Shown: one piece after another, positions 11,784 through 22,364 of the stretch
How the letters are laid out: the number at the start of each line of letters is the position of its first letter
How positions within the stretch are numbered: the first letter of the stretch is position 1
From: Enterobacter sp. ENT03
GTDB taxonomy: Bacteria > Pseudomonadota > Gammaproteobacteria > Enterobacterales > Enterobacteriaceae
Assembly: GCF_019218745.1 (NCBI RefSeq)
Contig: NZ_JAHUXA010000002.1
Coordinates: forward strand, 62,001 to 126,000
Length of the DNA: 64,000 nt
Direction of reading: 5' to 3'
Position numbers and translations under genes: made by a program
The notes under the pieces: generated by a model
What the model saw: only the letters and a program-made list of their open reading frames with translations
What the model was told of the DNA's origin: nothing
Database searches by the model: none

Positions 11784-12217
11784 CGCGCGGCATCCTGCAC
11801 GACGGCGGCCAGCGCCGCCAGCCCCTGACTGCGGGAGGCGCTAAGCTGCCCGCGTAATCCCAGTTCATCAAACAGCGCCAGCGGATCCTGTGCCAGCAGA
11901 GTCGGCGCAGTTTTGCCTTCCACCGCCGTCAGCAGCACCGCCAGCAATCCACGCACAATGCGGCCTTCGCTGTCGCCGAAGAAATGCAGCTTTCCCTCGC
12001 CGGAAAGGGTGTAGCCAAGCCAGACGCGATTTTCGCAGCCGGGAATTTCCCGCGCCTGGGCTTTCAGTTCGTCCGACAGGGCAGGTAACTGCTTGCCGAG
12101 CAGGATCAGCTGACGGTATTTATCTTCCCACTGCGTCAGCGGGTTAAAGATCTGACGCAGGGTATCTTCAGTCACGGCGCTACCGAACGGGTGTCCGGCG
12201 AAAGCGGGGTTAGTCAT
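11774..12217 (-). CDS. csdE: Cysteine desulfurase sulfur acceptor CsdE
   Basis: CsdE is a SufE-family protein that accepts a persulfide from CsdA and passes it on for Fe-S or tRNA-modification chemistry. It is 147 residues, with the SufE-type active-site region [13 protein letters not shown] (Cys near residue 61). Its ATG overlaps the csdA stop codon (ATGA), indicating a coupled csdAE operon. It converges with tcdA. Confidence 0.96.
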   Translation of the reverse strand: MTNPAFAGHPFGSAVTEDTLRQIFNPLTQWEDKYRQLILLGKQLPALSDELKAQAREIPGCENRVWLGYTLSGEGKLHFFGDSEGRIVRGLLAVLLTAVEGKTAPTLLAQDPLALFDELGLRGQLSASRSQGLAALAAVVQDAARQA

Positions 12218-13422
12218 TCATCCACCAGAAGTTCAAGGGCGCGGTCGATGGCGTTCACCAGCGCATCAACGTCGCTTTTTGTATTATAGGGCGCAAAAGA
12301 GGCGCGTAGCGTACCGCTGACGCCAAGCGCCGCCAGCAGCGGCTGGGCGCAGTGCTGGCCTGCCCGCAGGGCGATGCCGTACTCCGCCAGCAGCGTAACC
12401 ATATCGCTGTGATGCACCCCGGCAAAATCAAAGGCCAGCAGGCTGGAATCCTGGCAGCGGAACGAGCGGAAGCCTGGCCGTTTTGCCAGCGCGTCCTCCG
12501 CCAGCGTCGCCAGCCCGCGGCTGTAGTTTTCGGCCTGTGCCATATCTATCTCTTCCAGCCACTCCAGCGCCGCGCTCAGACCAATCACCCCGGCCACGTT
12601 CGGCGTTCCCGCTTCCAGTCGATGTGGCACCGGCTGAGTTTTGAAGCCGTCAAAACTGACCTCGGTGATCATCTTGCCGCCGCCAAGCCAGGGTGACATC
12701 GCGTCCAGCAATTCCCCTTTTCCGTACAGCGCGCCGATACCGGTCGGGCCATACAGTTTGTGGCCGGAGAAGGCATAGAAATCGATGTCGAGTTTTTGCA
12801 CATCCGCCGGGAAATGGACTGCGCCCTGGGCGCCATCCACCATCACCACCATACCTGCAGCGTGGGCCAGGGTAATGGCGCGCGCCAGATCCGGGCAGCC
12901 GCCGGTGACGTTGGACATCTGACCCATCGCCAGAATACGGCTGCGGGAGGAGATAAGAGCAGGGAGCTGATCAATGTCCGGCAGTCCATCGGCGGTCACC
13001 GGCAGCTTCACAACCTGCGCGCCGGTTTGCTCTGCCACCATCAGCCAGGGCACCAGATTAGCGTGATGTTCCGCCTCGCTGACGATGATCTCATTGCCTG
13101 CCTGCAAACGTGGACGCGCATAGCACTGGGCGACCATATTGATTGCTTCGGTGGTACCTCGCGTCCAGACGATATTTTTACCGGCGGGAGCGTTTAGCAG
13201 GGCAGCAACCTGATCGCGTGCGGCTTCATAGCGAGCCGTCAGTTTCTGCGCCTGCGCATACTGGCTGCGGTGCACGTTCCCCGCGCTCAGGCTGTAAAAC
13301 TGCTGCGTGGCGTCAATGACGGCCTGCGGCTTTAGCGCCGTGGCTGCGCTGTCCAGATAGACACCCGCATCGGCAAGGGCAGGAAACTGGGCGCGGAAAT
13401 GGGCAGGATTGAATGCGTTCAT
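12214..13422 (-). CDS. csdA: Cysteine desulfurase CsdA
   Basis: CsdA is a class II (SufS-like) PLP-dependent cysteine desulfurase that gives alanine and an enzyme persulfide. It is 402 residues. The PLP lysine lies in [13 protein letters not shown] and the catalytic Cys in [12 protein letters not shown] chose the start at 13422 (MNAFNPAHF), which has GAGGAAC upstream and matches E. coli; a 12-residue N-terminal extension from 13458 is open but has no family support. First gene of csdAE. Confidence 0.96.
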   Translation of the reverse strand: MNAFNPAHFRAQFPALADAGVYLDSAATALKPQAVIDATQQFYSLSAGNVHRSQYAQAQKLTARYEAARDQVAALLNAPAGKNIVWTRGTTEAINMVAQCYARPRLQAGNEIIVSEAEHHANLVPWLMVAEQTGAQVVKLPVTADGLPDIDQLPALISSRSRILAMGQMSNVTGGCPDLARAITLAHAAGMVVMVDGAQGAVHFPADVQKLDIDFYAFSGHKLYGPTGIGALYGKGELLDAMSPWLGGGKMITEVSFDGFKTQPVPHRLEAGTPNVAGVIGLSAALEWLEEIDMAQAENYSRGLATLAEDALAKRPGFRSFRCQDSSLLAFDFAGVHHSDMVTLLAEYGIALRAGQHCAQPLLAALGVSGTLRASFAPYNTKSDVDALVNAIDRALELLVDE

Positions 13423-13614
13423 GGCGTTCCTCATAGTCAGACGCCGATCGTCGCGCAATTCGCCAGTCGATACAAGCGCCTGCGCTCCATCAGATTTTTC
13501 TGTTTATCCTGGCGCACTTTCGAAAGCAGGTTATGCTAAATAGTGTTGGGTGGACGTTGAACCCTGTTATTAAACAAGATTCAGATAGCATTAATTGCTA
13601 AAAGGAGAAGAATC

Positions 13615-13842
13615 ATGAAAAAGACTGCCGCCATTATTACCGCATGTATGATGACTTTTGCACTGAGCGCCTGTTCTGGTCCGAACTATGTCATGCACAC
13701 CAACGATGGTCGTTCCATTGTGTCTGAAGGCAAGCCAAAAACCGATGATCAAACCGGTATGATCTCTTATAAAGATGCTAACGGTAACAAGCAGCAGATC
13801 AACCGTTCTGACGTAAAAGAAATGGTCGCACTGGAAAAATAA
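13615..13842 (+). CDS. ygdI: Small lipoprotein YgdI (DUF903)
   Basis: This 75-residue protein has a lipoprotein signal peptide with lipobox LSAC (Cys20) and a mature DUF903 domain (YVMHTNDGRSIVSEGKP) that forms a small SH3-like beta fold. The function is not established. It is nearly identical in length and sequence to E. coli YgdI. A strong AAAGGAGAAG ribosome site precedes the ATG. It converges with GcvB RNA and shares its terminator. Confidence 0.95.
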   Translation: MKKTAAIITACMMTFALSACSGPNYVMHTNDGRSIVSEGKPKTDDQTGMISYKDANGNKQQINRSDVKEMVALEK

Positions 13843-13858
13843 TAGCCAGTTTTTGACT

Positions 13859-13885
13859 AAAAAAAAGCACCGCAATTTGCGGTGC
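13859..13885. terminator. Shared terminator of gcvB and ygdI
   Basis: The stem GCACCGCAA-TT-TGCGGTGC is flanked by eight A on the left, which become the T-run for gcvB. For ygdI read on the plus strand the hairpin is followed only by TACATTAAT, so its efficiency in that direction is lower. Confidence 0.8.
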
Positions 13886-14063
13886 TACATTAATCACTAT
13901 GGACAGACAGGGTAAATGTACAGGAAGTGAAAAGGGTAGCGATGCTACCGTGGTCTGAATAGCAGACCAATTGCAAACACAACAACACAACATCACAACC
14001 GCAAGCCAAAAGCCCCTCAGAACACGCATTCCGAAAAAGACTCTTCGTTCCGGCTCAGGAAGT
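13859..14063 (-). ncRNA. gcvB: Small regulatory RNA GcvB
   Basis: GcvB is an Hfq-dependent sRNA that represses many amino-acid and peptide transporters. The minus strand reads ACTTCCTGAGCCGGAACGAA at the 5' end, then the G/U-rich R1 seed (GGTTGTGATGTTGTGTTGTT), the R2-like GTAGC hairpin, and ends in GCACCGCAAATTGCGGTGC plus eight T. The length of about 205 nt matches E. coli GcvB. It is transcribed divergently from its activator gcvA. The region 13843-14191 would otherwise be gene-free. Confidence 0.95.
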
Positions 14064-14069
14064 GCCGCC

Positions 14070-14098
14070 ACTATAGGTATTTGCTGGTAGTTCCTCAA
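14070..14098 (-). promoter_or_regulatory. gcvB promoter
   Basis: On the minus strand TTGAGG (14098-14093) and TATAGT (14075-14070) are spaced by 17 bp, and the -10 is 6 bp before the conserved GcvB 5' end. This is a good sigma-70 promoter; GcvA activation sites are expected just upstream but I cannot delimit them. Confidence 0.65.
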
Positions 14099-14191
14099 CG
14101 GACAATTTATAATGTCTCAGATAAAAAAAACTAATGGGTTAAACCTTGTTTCCTGTTTGTTAAATTCCATTAACATCTGAACCTTATAATC

Positions 14192-15106
14192 ATGTCCAAG
14201 CGCTTACCACCTCTCAATGCATTACGTGTTTTTGATGCTGCCGCACGCCATTTAAGCTTCACTCGCGCCGCCGATGAGCTTTTTGTGACGCAGGCCGCAG
14301 TAAGCCATCAAATCAAGTCTCTTGAGGATTTCCTTGGACTCAAGCTCTTCCGCCGACGCAACCGTTCTCTGTTGTTAACCGAAGAAGGCCAGAGCTATTT
14401 TCAGGATATAAAAGAGATTTTTTCCCAGCTCACCGACGCCACCCGCAAACTGCAATCGCGCAGTGCAAAAGGGGCGCTGACCGTCAGTTTATTACCCAGT
14501 TTTGCCATTCAGTGGCTGGTGCCGAGACTTACCAGCTTTAACTCAGCTTATCCGGGAATTGACGTCAGGATCCAGGCGGTTGACCGTGAGGTGGACAAGC
14601 TGGCGGATGATGTGGATGTGGCGATTTTTTATGGGCGTGGCAACTGGCCGGGCTTGCGTGTCGAAAAATTATACGCAGAATATCTTCTGCCGGTCTGTTC
14701 GCCGTTATTGCTGACCGGCGATAAGCCGCTGAAAACCCCGGCAGATCTGGCAAAGCATACGCTGCTCCATGACGCTTCCCGCCGCGACTGGCAAACTTAT
14801 ACGCGGCAACTGGGTCTTAATCTAAACGTACAGCAGGGACCGATTTTCAGCCATAGCGCCATGGTGCTACAGGCGGCAATCCACGGACAGGGTATTGCGC
14901 TTGCCAACAATGTGATGGCGCAGTCCGAAATTGAGGCAGGCCGACTGGTCTGCCCGTTTAATGATGTACTGGTCAGTAAAAACGCGTTTTATCTGGTTTG
15001 TCATGACAGTCAGGCAGAACTGGGTAAAATAGCCGCCTTTCGACAGTGGATCCTGGCAAAAGCGGCATCAGAGCAAGAAAAATTCCGCTTCCGTTACGAG
15101 CAATAA
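14192..15106 (+). CDS. gcvA: LysR-type regulator of glycine cleavage, GcvA
   Basis: GcvA activates the gcvTHP operon and gcvB when glycine is present and represses with GcvR. It is 304 residues, one shorter than E. coli because of a small deletion (LGLNLNVQQG) in the effector domain. The N-terminal winged HTH is seen at residues 6-65 (ALRVFDAAARHLSFTRAADEL), followed by the LysR substrate-binding domain. Its divergent pairing with gcvB is the E. coli arrangement. Confidence 0.97.
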   Translation: MSKRLPPLNALRVFDAAARHLSFTRAADELFVTQAAVSHQIKSLEDFLGLKLFRRRNRSLLLTEEGQSYFQDIKEIFSQLTDATRKLQSRSAKGALTVSLLPSFAIQWLVPRLTSFNSAYPGIDVRIQAVDREVDKLADDVDVAIFYGRGNWPGLRVEKLYAEYLLPVCSPLLLTGDKPLKTPADLAKHTLLHDASRRDWQTYTRQLGLNLNVQQGPIFSHSAMVLQAAIHGQGIALANNVMAQSEIEAGRLVCPFNDVLVSKNAFYLVCHDSQAELGKIAAFRQWILAKAASEQEKFRFRYEQ

Positions 15107-15149
15107 TTCAACGCGCACGATTTCGCGCATGACTTTTTAGGGTACTGAC

Positions 15150-15545
15150 ATGACCAGCCGGTTTATGCTGATTTTTGCCGCTATCAGTGGCTTTGTTTTT
15201 GTTGCGCTGGGTGCCTTCGGCGCGCACGTGCTGGGGAAATCTCTGGGCACGGTAGAGATGGGCTGGATCCAGACCGGCCTTGAATATCAGGCGTTCCATA
15301 CGCTGGCGATTTTCTGCCTCGCTGTGGCGATGCAGCGTCGCATTAGCATCTGGTTTTACTGGAGCAGCGTCTTCCTGGCGCTGGGTACGGTGCTGTTCAG
15401 CGGGAGCTTATACTGCCTCGCGCTTTCCCATCTGCGCCTGTGGGCCTTCGTCACCCCGGTCGGCGGCGTCTGTTTCCTCGCCGGTTGGGTATTAATGTTA
15501 ATTGGTGCTATTCGTCTGAAACGTAAGGGCGTTGTTCATGAATAA
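15150..15545 (+). CDS. ygdD: Inner-membrane protein YgdD (DUF423)
   Basis: This 131-residue protein has four hydrophobic segments, the first starting at residue 3 ([20 protein letters not shown]), as in the DUF423 / YgdD-YwdK family. The conserved GAFGAHVLG and the Y-Q-A-F-H-T-L motif are present. The biochemical function is not known. Its last codons overlap the rlmM start by 8 bases, so the two are probably co-translated. Confidence 0.93.
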   Translation: MTSRFMLIFAAISGFVFVALGAFGAHVLGKSLGTVEMGWIQTGLEYQAFHTLAIFCLAVAMQRRISIWFYWSSVFLALGTVLFSGSLYCLALSHLRLWAFVTPVGGVCFLAGWVLMLIGAIRLKRKGVVHE

Positions 15546-16638
15546 AGTCGTATTGTTGTGTCGCCCGGGTTTTGAGAAAGAGTGCGCCGCAGAAATCACG
15601 GATAAAGCCGGACGCCTTGAGGTGTTCGGTTTTGCCCGCGTGAAAGAAAACTCAGGCTATGTCGTTTTCGAATGCTATCAGCCCGATGACGCCGACAAAG
15701 TGGCAAAAGATCTGCCGTTCAGCTCGCTGATTTTTGCTCGTCAGATGTTTGTCGCCGGCGAACTGCTACAAAATCTGCCGCCAGAAGATCGCATCACGCC
15801 GATTGTCGGTATGTTGCAGGGCGTGGTGGAAAAGGGCGGTGAGCTGCGCGTGGAAGTGGCGGACACTAACGAGAGCAAAGAGCTGATGAAGTTCTGCCGG
15901 AAATTCACTGTACCGCTGCGCGCGGCGCTGCGTGAGGCGAAGATCCTTACCAGCTACGAAACCGCAAAACGCCCGGTAGTGCACGTGTTCTTTATCGCCC
16001 CCGGCTGCTGCTATACCGGCTATTCCTACACCACCAACAATTCGCCTTTCTATATGGGCATTCCGCGTCTCAAGTTCCCGTCCGATGCGCCCAGCCGCTC
16101 TACCCTGAAACTGGAAGAAGCGTTTCACATCTTCATTCCGGCAGACGAATGGGACGAGCGCCTGGCAAACGGCATGTACGCGGTGGATCTGGGTGCCTGT
16201 CCGGGCGGCTGGACCTATCAGCTGGTGAAACGCAACATGTGGGTGTCGTCGGTGGATAACGGTCCGATGGCGCAAAGCCTGATGGATACCGGGCAGGTCA
16301 CCTGGCTGCGTGAAGATGGTTTCCGTTACCGCCCGACGCGCAATAACATTGCGTGGATGGTGTGCGATATGGTGGAAAAACCGGCAAAAGTGACCGCGCT
16401 GATGGTGCAGTGGCTGGTCAACGGCTGGTGCCGCGAAACCATTTTCAACCTCAAGCTGCCGATGAAAAAACGCTACGAAGAAGTGTCCAGTAACCTGGCC
16501 TATATTGAGGAGCAACTGGCGGAGAACGGCATTAATGCCACGATTCAGGCCCGTCAGCTGTATCACGATCGCGAAGAAGTGACCGTACACGTGCGCCGCT
16601 GGTGGGCCGCCGTGGGTGGCCGTCGCGACGAGCGTTAA
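15538..16638 (+). CDS. rlmM: 23S rRNA 2'-O-ribose C2498 methyltransferase
   Basis: RlmM methylates the ribose of C2498 in the peptidyl-transferase centre using S-adenosylmethionine. It is 366 residues. An N-terminal THUMP domain precedes a Rossmann methyltransferase domain with [15 protein letters not shown] (SAM site, near residue 219) and the catalytic Lys/Asp residues. I chose ATG 15538 ([11 protein letters not shown]) over the in-frame ATG two codons upstream because it matches E. coli. It overlaps ygdD. Confidence 0.96.
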   Translation: MNKVVLLCRPGFEKECAAEITDKAGRLEVFGFARVKENSGYVVFECYQPDDADKVAKDLPFSSLIFARQMFVAGELLQNLPPEDRITPIVGMLQGVVEKGGELRVEVADTNESKELMKFCRKFTVPLRAALREAKILTSYETAKRPVVHVFFIAPGCCYTGYSYTTNNSPFYMGIPRLKFPSDAPSRSTLKLEEAFHIFIPADEWDERLANGMYAVDLGACPGGWTYQLVKRNMWVSSVDNGPMAQSLMDTGQVTWLREDGFRYRPTRNNIAWMVCDMVEKPAKVTALMVQWLVNGWCRETIFNLKLPMKKRYEEVSSNLAYIEEQLAENGINATIQARQLYHDREEVTVHVRRWWAAVGGRRDER

Positions 16639-16649
16639 TGTTTCATCAT

Positions 16650-16673
16650 GATCCTCTCCGTTCGGGGAGGATC
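16650..16673. terminator. Hairpin between convergent rlmM and xni
   Basis: GATCCTCTCC-GTTC-GGGGAGGATC is a 10-bp perfect stem after rlmM, followed by AGCCGTTA rather than a T-run. It may act as a weak bidirectional terminator or an mRNA end stabiliser. Confidence 0.45.
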
Positions 16674-16678
16674 AGCCG

Positions 16679-17434
16679 TTATCTCGCCAGCCGCAGCTGC
16701 TGCAAATTCCCTTCGACCTGGAGATCCGTTTTCAGCCTGGCCACCTCCCGACAGATAAACGCCATCTCCCGGTGTTCCGCAAGCTTTTTGCGCCACTTTT
16801 CCGGCACCTCTTCCAGCCGGACATAGAGATTTTCCAGCGTGCCATAGGCGGTAATAAGCTGCGTGGCGCTCTTCTGCCCGATCCCCGCCACGCCCGGAAT
16901 TTTTGAACTGCTGATCCCCGCCAGCCCCCAGTAATCTGCCAGTTGCTCAGGCGTCACGCCAAATTCGCTGGCGATAAAGGGTGCATCCAGCCAGCGTTTC
17001 TGGAAATAATCGCGGATGCGGATGGTTGGCGAAAGCAACTGGCAGTAGCCTTTGTCCGTTGACACTATGGTGGCCTGATGCCCCGCCTGCGCCACTTTTA
17101 CCGCCAAAGTGGCGGCCAGATCGTCGGCTTCGTTACCTTCAGATACCCAGCTTTGCACGCCATGGCTGGCAAAAGCTGCGCGCAGGGCGGGCATTTCCGC
17201 GTGCAGGTTGTCCGGCATCGGGGCGCGACCGGCTTTGTAATCCGGCAGGATCTGATGCCGCCAGCCTGTGTTGCGCGCCTCGTCGTCGAACACGGCGACC
17301 GCATGAGTGGGCTGGCTGTGAACGATCAACTGGTCGAGCGCATGCCGGCAGGCTTGCACACACGGGGAACCCTGTACGGCGTGGATCCGGCGAATAAGAT
17401 TAAGCGCATCAACGATTAACAGATGAACAGCCAC
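16679..17434 (-). CDS. xni: Flap endonuclease Xni (ExoIX)
   Basis: Xni is a FEN-family structure-specific endonuclease homologous to the 5' nuclease domain of DNA polymerase I. It is 251 residues from a GTG start, with acidic metal-site residues ([41 protein letters not shown]) and the helix-hairpin-helix [13 protein letters not shown]. The GTG start is supported by TTGGGAGCG upstream and by the family N-terminus ([12 protein letters not shown]); an open extension upstream to 17563 looks like noncoding sequence. E. coli Xni is also 251 residues. Confidence 0.95.
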   Translation of the reverse strand: MAVHLLIVDALNLIRRIHAVQGSPCVQACRHALDQLIVHSQPTHAVAVFDDEARNTGWRHQILPDYKAGRAPMPDNLHAEMPALRAAFASHGVQSWVSEGNEADDLAATLAVKVAQAGHQATIVSTDKGYCQLLSPTIRIRDYFQKRWLDAPFIASEFGVTPEQLADYWGLAGISSSKIPGVAGIGQKSATQLITAYGTLENLYVRLEEVPEKWRKKLAEHREMAFICREVARLKTDLQVEGNLQQLRLAR

Positions 17435-17524
17435 GGCACGCTCCCAAAAAAATGAATGCGCTAAGGGTAACATCGGCAGGGAGGGGGAGACCAGAAAGGG
17501 CGGGAAAAACGGGAAGACGCCTCG

Positions 17525-17557
17525 CAAAAAAGCCGGGTCACGCACGCGCGCCCGGCT
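17525..17557 (-). terminator. Terminator after sdaB
   Basis: On the minus strand AGCCGGG and CCCGGCT form a 7-bp stem around a GC-rich loop and are followed by TTTTTTG. It lies 24 bp after the sdaB stop and separates sdaCB from xni. Confidence 0.65.
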
Positions 17558-17580
17558 GAGCAACCAACGGCTAACCGCGA

Positions 17581-18948
17581 TTAATCGCAGGTAACGACTT
17601 TCATCGCCAGACCGCCACGCGAGGTTTCGCGATATTTGGCGTTCATGTCTTTGCCCGTTTCGTACATGGTTTCGATGACTTTATCGAGGCATACACGCGG
17701 CTCGCTGGTACGGCGTAGCGCCATGCGTGCGGCATTGACGGCTTTCACCGAGGCAATAGCGTTACGCTCGATGCACGGTACCTGCACCTGTCCGGCAACC
17801 GGATCGCAGGTCAGACCCAGGTTATGCTCCATGCCGATTTCGGCCGCGATGCATACCTGCGTCGGGCTACCGCCCAGTAACTCCGCCAGACCCGCCGCCG
17901 CCATGGAGCAGGCCACGCCTACTTCACCCTGACAGCCCACTTCCGCGCCGGAAATAGAGGCGTTCATTTTGTACAGCGAGCCGATGGCGCTGGCGACCAG
18001 CAAATAGCGGGCCAGCGAGTTGGCATTCACTTCACGAATAAACTTATCGTAGTACGCCAGCACCGCCGGCACGATGCCACAGGCCCCGTTGGTCGGCGCG
18101 GTTACTACTCGTCCACCCGCGGCGTTTTCTTCGTTAACCGCCAGCGCGAACATGTTGATCCAGTCGACAACCGCCATCGGATCGGTGGAGGTTTTATCGC
18201 CGCTGACCAGCATACGTCGCAACGCCGCCGCCCGACGCGGTACGCGCAGTTTGCCCGGCAGGACGCCTTCGGTGGTAATGCCGCGCTCAATGCCGCCGCG
18301 CATCACCTCCCAGACGTTTGCCAGATGTTGTTCCAGCTCGGCTTTGCTGTGCAGCGCCAGCTCGTTCTTCATCATCAGGCCGGAGAGGGATAAGCCGGTT
18401 TCCTGGCAATGACGCTGTAAATCAGCGGCATTTTTGTACGGGTACGGCACCGTGATTTCAGTATCACTGGTCAGGCCAAAATGCGCTTCATCGACGATAA
18501 AGCCACCGCCAATAGAGTAATACGTCTGGCTGTAGACCACGCTTTCACCCGCCAGTGCGCTGATGCGCATACCGTTTTCGTGCAGCGAAAGGTTATCGGC
18601 ATGAAAGTTCATGCACTTGTCGACAGGAAATTCCACTTCATGCTGACCGTTCGCCAGCAGCAGACGGCCATGGGTATTCACGTCCTGAATAAAGCCCGGA
18701 ATGCTGTCAATATCGACGCTGTCCGGCAGGTTGCCCGCCAGTCCCATAATAATGGCTATATCGGTATGGTGGCCTTTGCCGGTGAGGGACAGTGAACCGT
18801 AAACATCCACCACTACGCGAGTGATGTCGTTGAGAATGCCACGCGCAACCAGGTCGTCCGTAAACTGTTTACCTGCTTTCATTGGTCCCACGGTGTGGGA
18901 ACTGGAAGGGCCAATGCCGATTTTGAAAATATCGAATACGCTAATCAT
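17581..18948 (-). CDS. sdaB: L-serine dehydratase 2 (Fe-S dependent)
   Basis: SdaB deaminates L-serine to pyruvate and ammonia using an oxygen-labile [4Fe-4S] cluster. It is 455 residues, the family length for the single-chain enzyme. It has an N-terminal beta domain ([19 protein letters not shown]) and a C-terminal alpha domain with cluster cysteines in [27 protein letters not shown] and [19 protein letters not shown]. It lies 57 bp downstream of sdaC in the same operon, so uptake and degradation of serine are coupled. Confidence 0.97.
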   Translation of the reverse strand: MISVFDIFKIGIGPSSSHTVGPMKAGKQFTDDLVARGILNDITRVVVDVYGSLSLTGKGHHTDIAIIMGLAGNLPDSVDIDSIPGFIQDVNTHGRLLLANGQHEVEFPVDKCMNFHADNLSLHENGMRISALAGESVVYSQTYYSIGGGFIVDEAHFGLTSDTEITVPYPYKNAADLQRHCQETGLSLSGLMMKNELALHSKAELEQHLANVWEVMRGGIERGITTEGVLPGKLRVPRRAAALRRMLVSGDKTSTDPMAVVDWINMFALAVNEENAAGGRVVTAPTNGACGIVPAVLAYYDKFIREVNANSLARYLLVASAIGSLYKMNASISGAEVGCQGEVGVACSMAAAGLAELLGGSPTQVCIAAEIGMEHNLGLTCDPVAGQVQVPCIERNAIASVKAVNAARMALRRTSEPRVCLDKVIETMYETGKDMNAKYRETSRGGLAMKVVTCD

Positions 18949-19005
18949 GATGCATCATCCGTTGCTATGAGTAGAGAGCGCCGCCCGTAAAGGCGGCACA
19001 AGGGA

Positions 19006-20295
19006 TTAGCTGAACAGAGAGTAGAAAATAGCGGAGATCGCAATCAGACCCATGCCGATAACGAAGACATTGCTGATGTGACCGCTGTATTTGCGCATCG
19101 CCGGGACTTTCTGAATGGCGTACATCGGCATCAGGAACAGGATCATCGCAATAATCGGACCGCCCAGGGTTTCGATCATGCCGAGGATGCTCGGGTTCAG
19201 GGTTGCCACAATCCAGGTGGTTACCAACATAAACAGCGCGGTGATTTTATTCAGACGGCTGATTTCAATGGTTTTGCCACGGCTACGCAGGGACTTGATC
19301 ACCATACCGTTGAAGCCTTCGCGCGCACCCAGATAGTGACCGAGGAATGATTTGGTGATGGCGATGATGGCGATAATCGGTGCCATCCATGCGATGATCG
19401 GCGCGTTAAAGTGGTTAGCCAGGTAAGACAGAATAGAGATGTTCTGATCTTTCGCAGCCTGTAAATCAGCTGGGGTCAGGCTCAGCACGCAGCTGAACAC
19501 GAAGAACATGACCGTCAGCACCATCATGATGTGTGCGAACGCCAGAATGCGGGAGCATTTTTTCTCAGCAGCATCGCCGTATTCTTCACGCTTCGCCACG
19601 GCGAAGGAGGAGATGATCGGGGAGTGGTTGAACGAGAACACCATCACCGGAATGGCAAGCCACAGGGTCATCCACAGGCCTTTACCGGTGCTGGCTGCCG
19701 CATCAAACGACAGCGTTTCCAGCGCGGCACCGCTCCACTGCGGGATCAGGTACAGGGCCAGCAGCATCAGCGCGAACACAAACGGGAACACCAGAATACT
19801 CATCGCTTTCACGATCATCTGCTCGCCGAAGCGCACGATGGTCATCATGCCGACGATCAGGATCAGGGAAAGAATGAAACGTGGTGGAGGCGTCATACCC
19901 AGCTGGTGGGTCATAAAGCTGTCAACGGTATTGGTGATCGCCACGCTGTAGACCAGCAGGATCGGGTAAATCGCGAAGAAATAGAGCAGGGTGATGAGTT
20001 TACCTGCGCCGATACCAAAGTGTTCTTCAACGACTTCAGTAATATCCTCACCCGGATTTTTGCCGGAAAGCACAAAGCGGGTCAGACCACGGTGAGCAAA
20101 GAAGGTCATCGGGAAGGCGATAAGTGCCATGATGATCAGCGGGATCATGCCGCCGACACCGGCGTTAATTGGCAGGAAGAGCACACCTGCGCCGATAGCG
20201 GTGCCATAAAGGCCCAGCATCCACATCGTGTCGGTTTTACGCCATGTGCTGCGCGTTTCTACGGCAGCAATAGTGCTGGTTTGAGTTGTTTCCAT
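19006..20295 (-). CDS. sdaC: Serine transporter SdaC
   Basis: SdaC is a proton-coupled, serine-specific carrier of the STP/HAAAP family in the inner membrane. It is 429 residues with about 11 hydrophobic segments and the typical [21 protein letters not shown] start. A CTCCAGGAG ribosome-site region precedes the ATG. First gene of sdaCB. Confidence 0.97.
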   Translation of the reverse strand: METTQTSTIAAVETRSTWRKTDTMWMLGLYGTAIGAGVLFLPINAGVGGMIPLIIMALIAFPMTFFAHRGLTRFVLSGKNPGEDITEVVEEHFGIGAGKLITLLYFFAIYPILLVYSVAITNTVDSFMTHQLGMTPPPRFILSLILIVGMMTIVRFGEQMIVKAMSILVFPFVFALMLLALYLIPQWSGAALETLSFDAAASTGKGLWMTLWLAIPVMVFSFNHSPIISSFAVAKREEYGDAAEKKCSRILAFAHIMMVLTVMFFVFSCVLSLTPADLQAAKDQNISILSYLANHFNAPIIAWMAPIIAIIAITKSFLGHYLGAREGFNGMVIKSLRSRGKTIEISRLNKITALFMLVTTWIVATLNPSILGMIETLGGPIIAMILFLMPMYAIQKVPAMRKYSGHISNVFVIGMGLIAISAIFYSLFS

Positions 20296-20746
20296 CTGTA
20301 TCTCCTGGAGGAAGCTAAATATCAGGTTTTTCAGTGCAATCTAATGAAAAGTGGCCTGACGGTAATATGAAATTTGTTCAGCGATGGTTTTTTTATAATT
20401 TCTTGCCGTAATTATTGGCGGGCGGAAAGATACATTTATGTAATGAATGTATCAGTGATCGCGATCGCAAATGCAATAATCCGCTTTTGATGTGGTGATT
20501 ATCAGGTCATCCCACTGAAAAGCGATCACACCCCAAAATTAATGGTGGCGCAGGCTAACACCGACAACATATGCGCGCAAAGCCTGCACTGCGAAATACG
20601 ATAAAATCGCTGTAAAAGATGATGTAAACAGGGTTTTCTGGGGCGTTTCTGGGCTAACAGTGAATTTTTAGCGGTAGAGGAGAGTGCGCAACCGTTTGGC
20701 AATGGGCGGGGTGATAAGTTTAGCTTATGGCTGCTGGGGTGATGTT
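20296..20746. promoter_or_regulatory. sdaC upstream region with CRP-like site
   Basis: About 450 bp without a convincing gene lie between sdaC and the REP cluster. AGTGATCGCGATCGCA at 20454-20469 resembles a CRP site (TGTGA-N6-TCACA with two mismatches), consistent with known catabolite control of sdaCB. The part 20526-20746 shows no feature I can support. Confidence 0.35.
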
Positions 20747-20870
20747 GCCCGGCGGTACAGGCTTGCCGGGCCTGTGAAATGAACGCTGCATGGCAGAGGG
20801 AAGGCCGGGTAAGCGCAGCGCCACCCGGCAAGACAGTACAACAGGCCGGGTAAACGTTGCGCCACCCGGC
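20747..20870. repeat. Cluster of three REP-like palindromes
   Basis: Three imperfect palindromes of the GCCGGG...CCCGGC type lie at 20747-20771, 20804-20829 and 20845-20870, just downstream of ppnN. The second and third are near-copies (GCCGGGTAA-C-G...GCGCCACCCGGC) in direct orientation. Such REP/BIME elements lie between genes and can stabilise upstream mRNA ends. Confidence 0.8.
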
Positions 20871-20884
20871 AAACGAACCTGCTA

Positions 20885-22249
20885 TCAGGTCATAATTTCA
20901 TAGCACGGAATATACGCGGAGCCCGGCAGCTTCATGCGGTGCTGGGCGACAAAGCCCTGCAGCAGATCGTCCATGCGGCGCATCATGTTGCTATCGCCGT
21001 GGATCTTATACGGCCCATACTTTTCAATGGCCTGGATCCCGGCTTCTTTAACGTTACCGGCGACAATCCCCGAGAAGGCGCGACGCAAATCCGCTGCCAG
21101 GATTTCTACCGGCTGATCCGGATAGAGCTTCAGGTTTGCCATATTTTCATGGGACGGGATGAACGGCACCTGCAACTCTGGCGCGATACGAATTGACCAG
21201 TTAAAGCTGTAAGCATCGCCGGTATCGCGACGGTTTTCTTTCACCAGCGGCATCGCTTTTTTCATCTGCCGCGCCACTTCATGGGCATCATCGATAATCA
21301 CGCGGTAATAACGACGCGCGCCTTCGCCCAGCGTATTCACAATAAATTCGTCGAGCACGCGGAAGTAATCGGCGCTCTGTTTTGGCCCGGTGAGGATCAG
21401 CGGCAACACCTGGTCCTGGTTGGCCGGATTCATCAGAATGCCCAGCAGATACAGCAGCTCTTCCGCCGTGCCGACGCCGCCCGGGAAGATGATAATGCCG
21501 TGGGCAATACGTACGAAGGCTTCCAGACGTTTTTCAATGTCCGGCATGATCACCAGCTCATTGACTAAGGGATTCGGTGGTTCAGCGGCGATAATCGACG
21601 GCTCGGTCATGCCGATAAAACGGCCCTCTTTGTAACGCTGCTGCGCATGACCGACCGCTGCGCCTTTCATGGGCGCTTCCATCGCTCCCGGCCCGCAACC
21701 GGTGCAGATGTTCAGTTCGCGCAGGCCCAGCTGGGTGCCAACGCGACGCGCGTACAGGTATTCGGTTTCGTTAATCGAGTGGCCTCCCCAGCACACCACC
21801 ATGTTCGGTGCTTCACCGACATGCAGCGCACGGGCGTTACGCAGGATCGAAAACACCAGGTTGGTAATGTGGATCGAGCTTTCCAGATCTAAATGCTGGA
21901 AACGACCGGCGTTGTGGATCTGGCCATTAACGAACAGGATGTCGCGCAGCACGGCAAACAAGTTGGCCTGCAGCGCACGGATAATGCGGCCATCCACAAA
22001 AGCATCTTCCGGGGGATTGATCAGTTCAAGCTTCACGCCGCGCTCGCGGCGCAACACGTTAATGTCGAAACTTTCAAAACGCGACAGCAGCTCTTTGCTG
22101 TTATCGGTCAGACTCCCTGAGTTAAGTACGGCAAGTGAACAGTTGCGAAATAGCTGGTACAGGTCGCTGCTGGCCGTGCGTTTAAGCATATCGACTTCCA
22201 GCTGCGACAACATATCCATTGAGCCTAGCGGGCTAATATGTGTAATCAA
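20885..22249 (-). CDS. ppnN: Pyrimidine/purine nucleotide 5'-monophosphate nucleosidase
   Basis: PpnN (YgdH) hydrolyses nucleoside monophosphates to base and ribose 5-phosphate and is allosterically controlled by (p)ppGpp in E. coli. It is 454 residues, exact E. coli length. The LOG-family core [15 protein letters not shown] and [16 protein letters not shown] is in the middle, flanked by the N- and C-terminal domains specific to PpnN. The start [11 protein letters not shown] is unambiguous. relA, which makes its effector, is also in this window. Confidence 0.97.
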   Translation of the reverse strand: MITHISPLGSMDMLSQLEVDMLKRTASSDLYQLFRNCSLAVLNSGSLTDNSKELLSRFESFDINVLRRERGVKLELINPPEDAFVDGRIIRALQANLFAVLRDILFVNGQIHNAGRFQHLDLESSIHITNLVFSILRNARALHVGEAPNMVVCWGGHSINETEYLYARRVGTQLGLRELNICTGCGPGAMEAPMKGAAVGHAQQRYKEGRFIGMTEPSIIAAEPPNPLVNELVIMPDIEKRLEAFVRIAHGIIIFPGGVGTAEELLYLLGILMNPANQDQVLPLILTGPKQSADYFRVLDEFIVNTLGEGARRYYRVIIDDAHEVARQMKKAMPLVKENRRDTGDAYSFNWSIRIAPELQVPFIPSHENMANLKLYPDQPVEILAADLRRAFSGIVAGNVKEAGIQAIEKYGPYKIHGDSNMMRRMDDLLQGFVAQHRMKLPGSAYIPCYEIMT

Positions 22250-22364
22250 GTGAGCTCCTTACGGGGCGAAAATCGCCACTCCCAGTGATTACAATAGCCC
22301 TGGCTTATGACGTTTAACAACCTCGCGCGCCGAATGTGCGGCGCAAATGCAGAAAATGATAGTT

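Noticed and set aside
19531..20370. 279-codon open frame opposite sdaC
   Set aside because: Antisense to a clear transporter gene; its composition (His, Gln, Asp rich) is the usual complement of hydrophobic codons.
20526..20831. 101-codon frame upstream of sdaC on the minus strand
   Set aside because: It runs through the REP palindromes and has no recognisable protein features.
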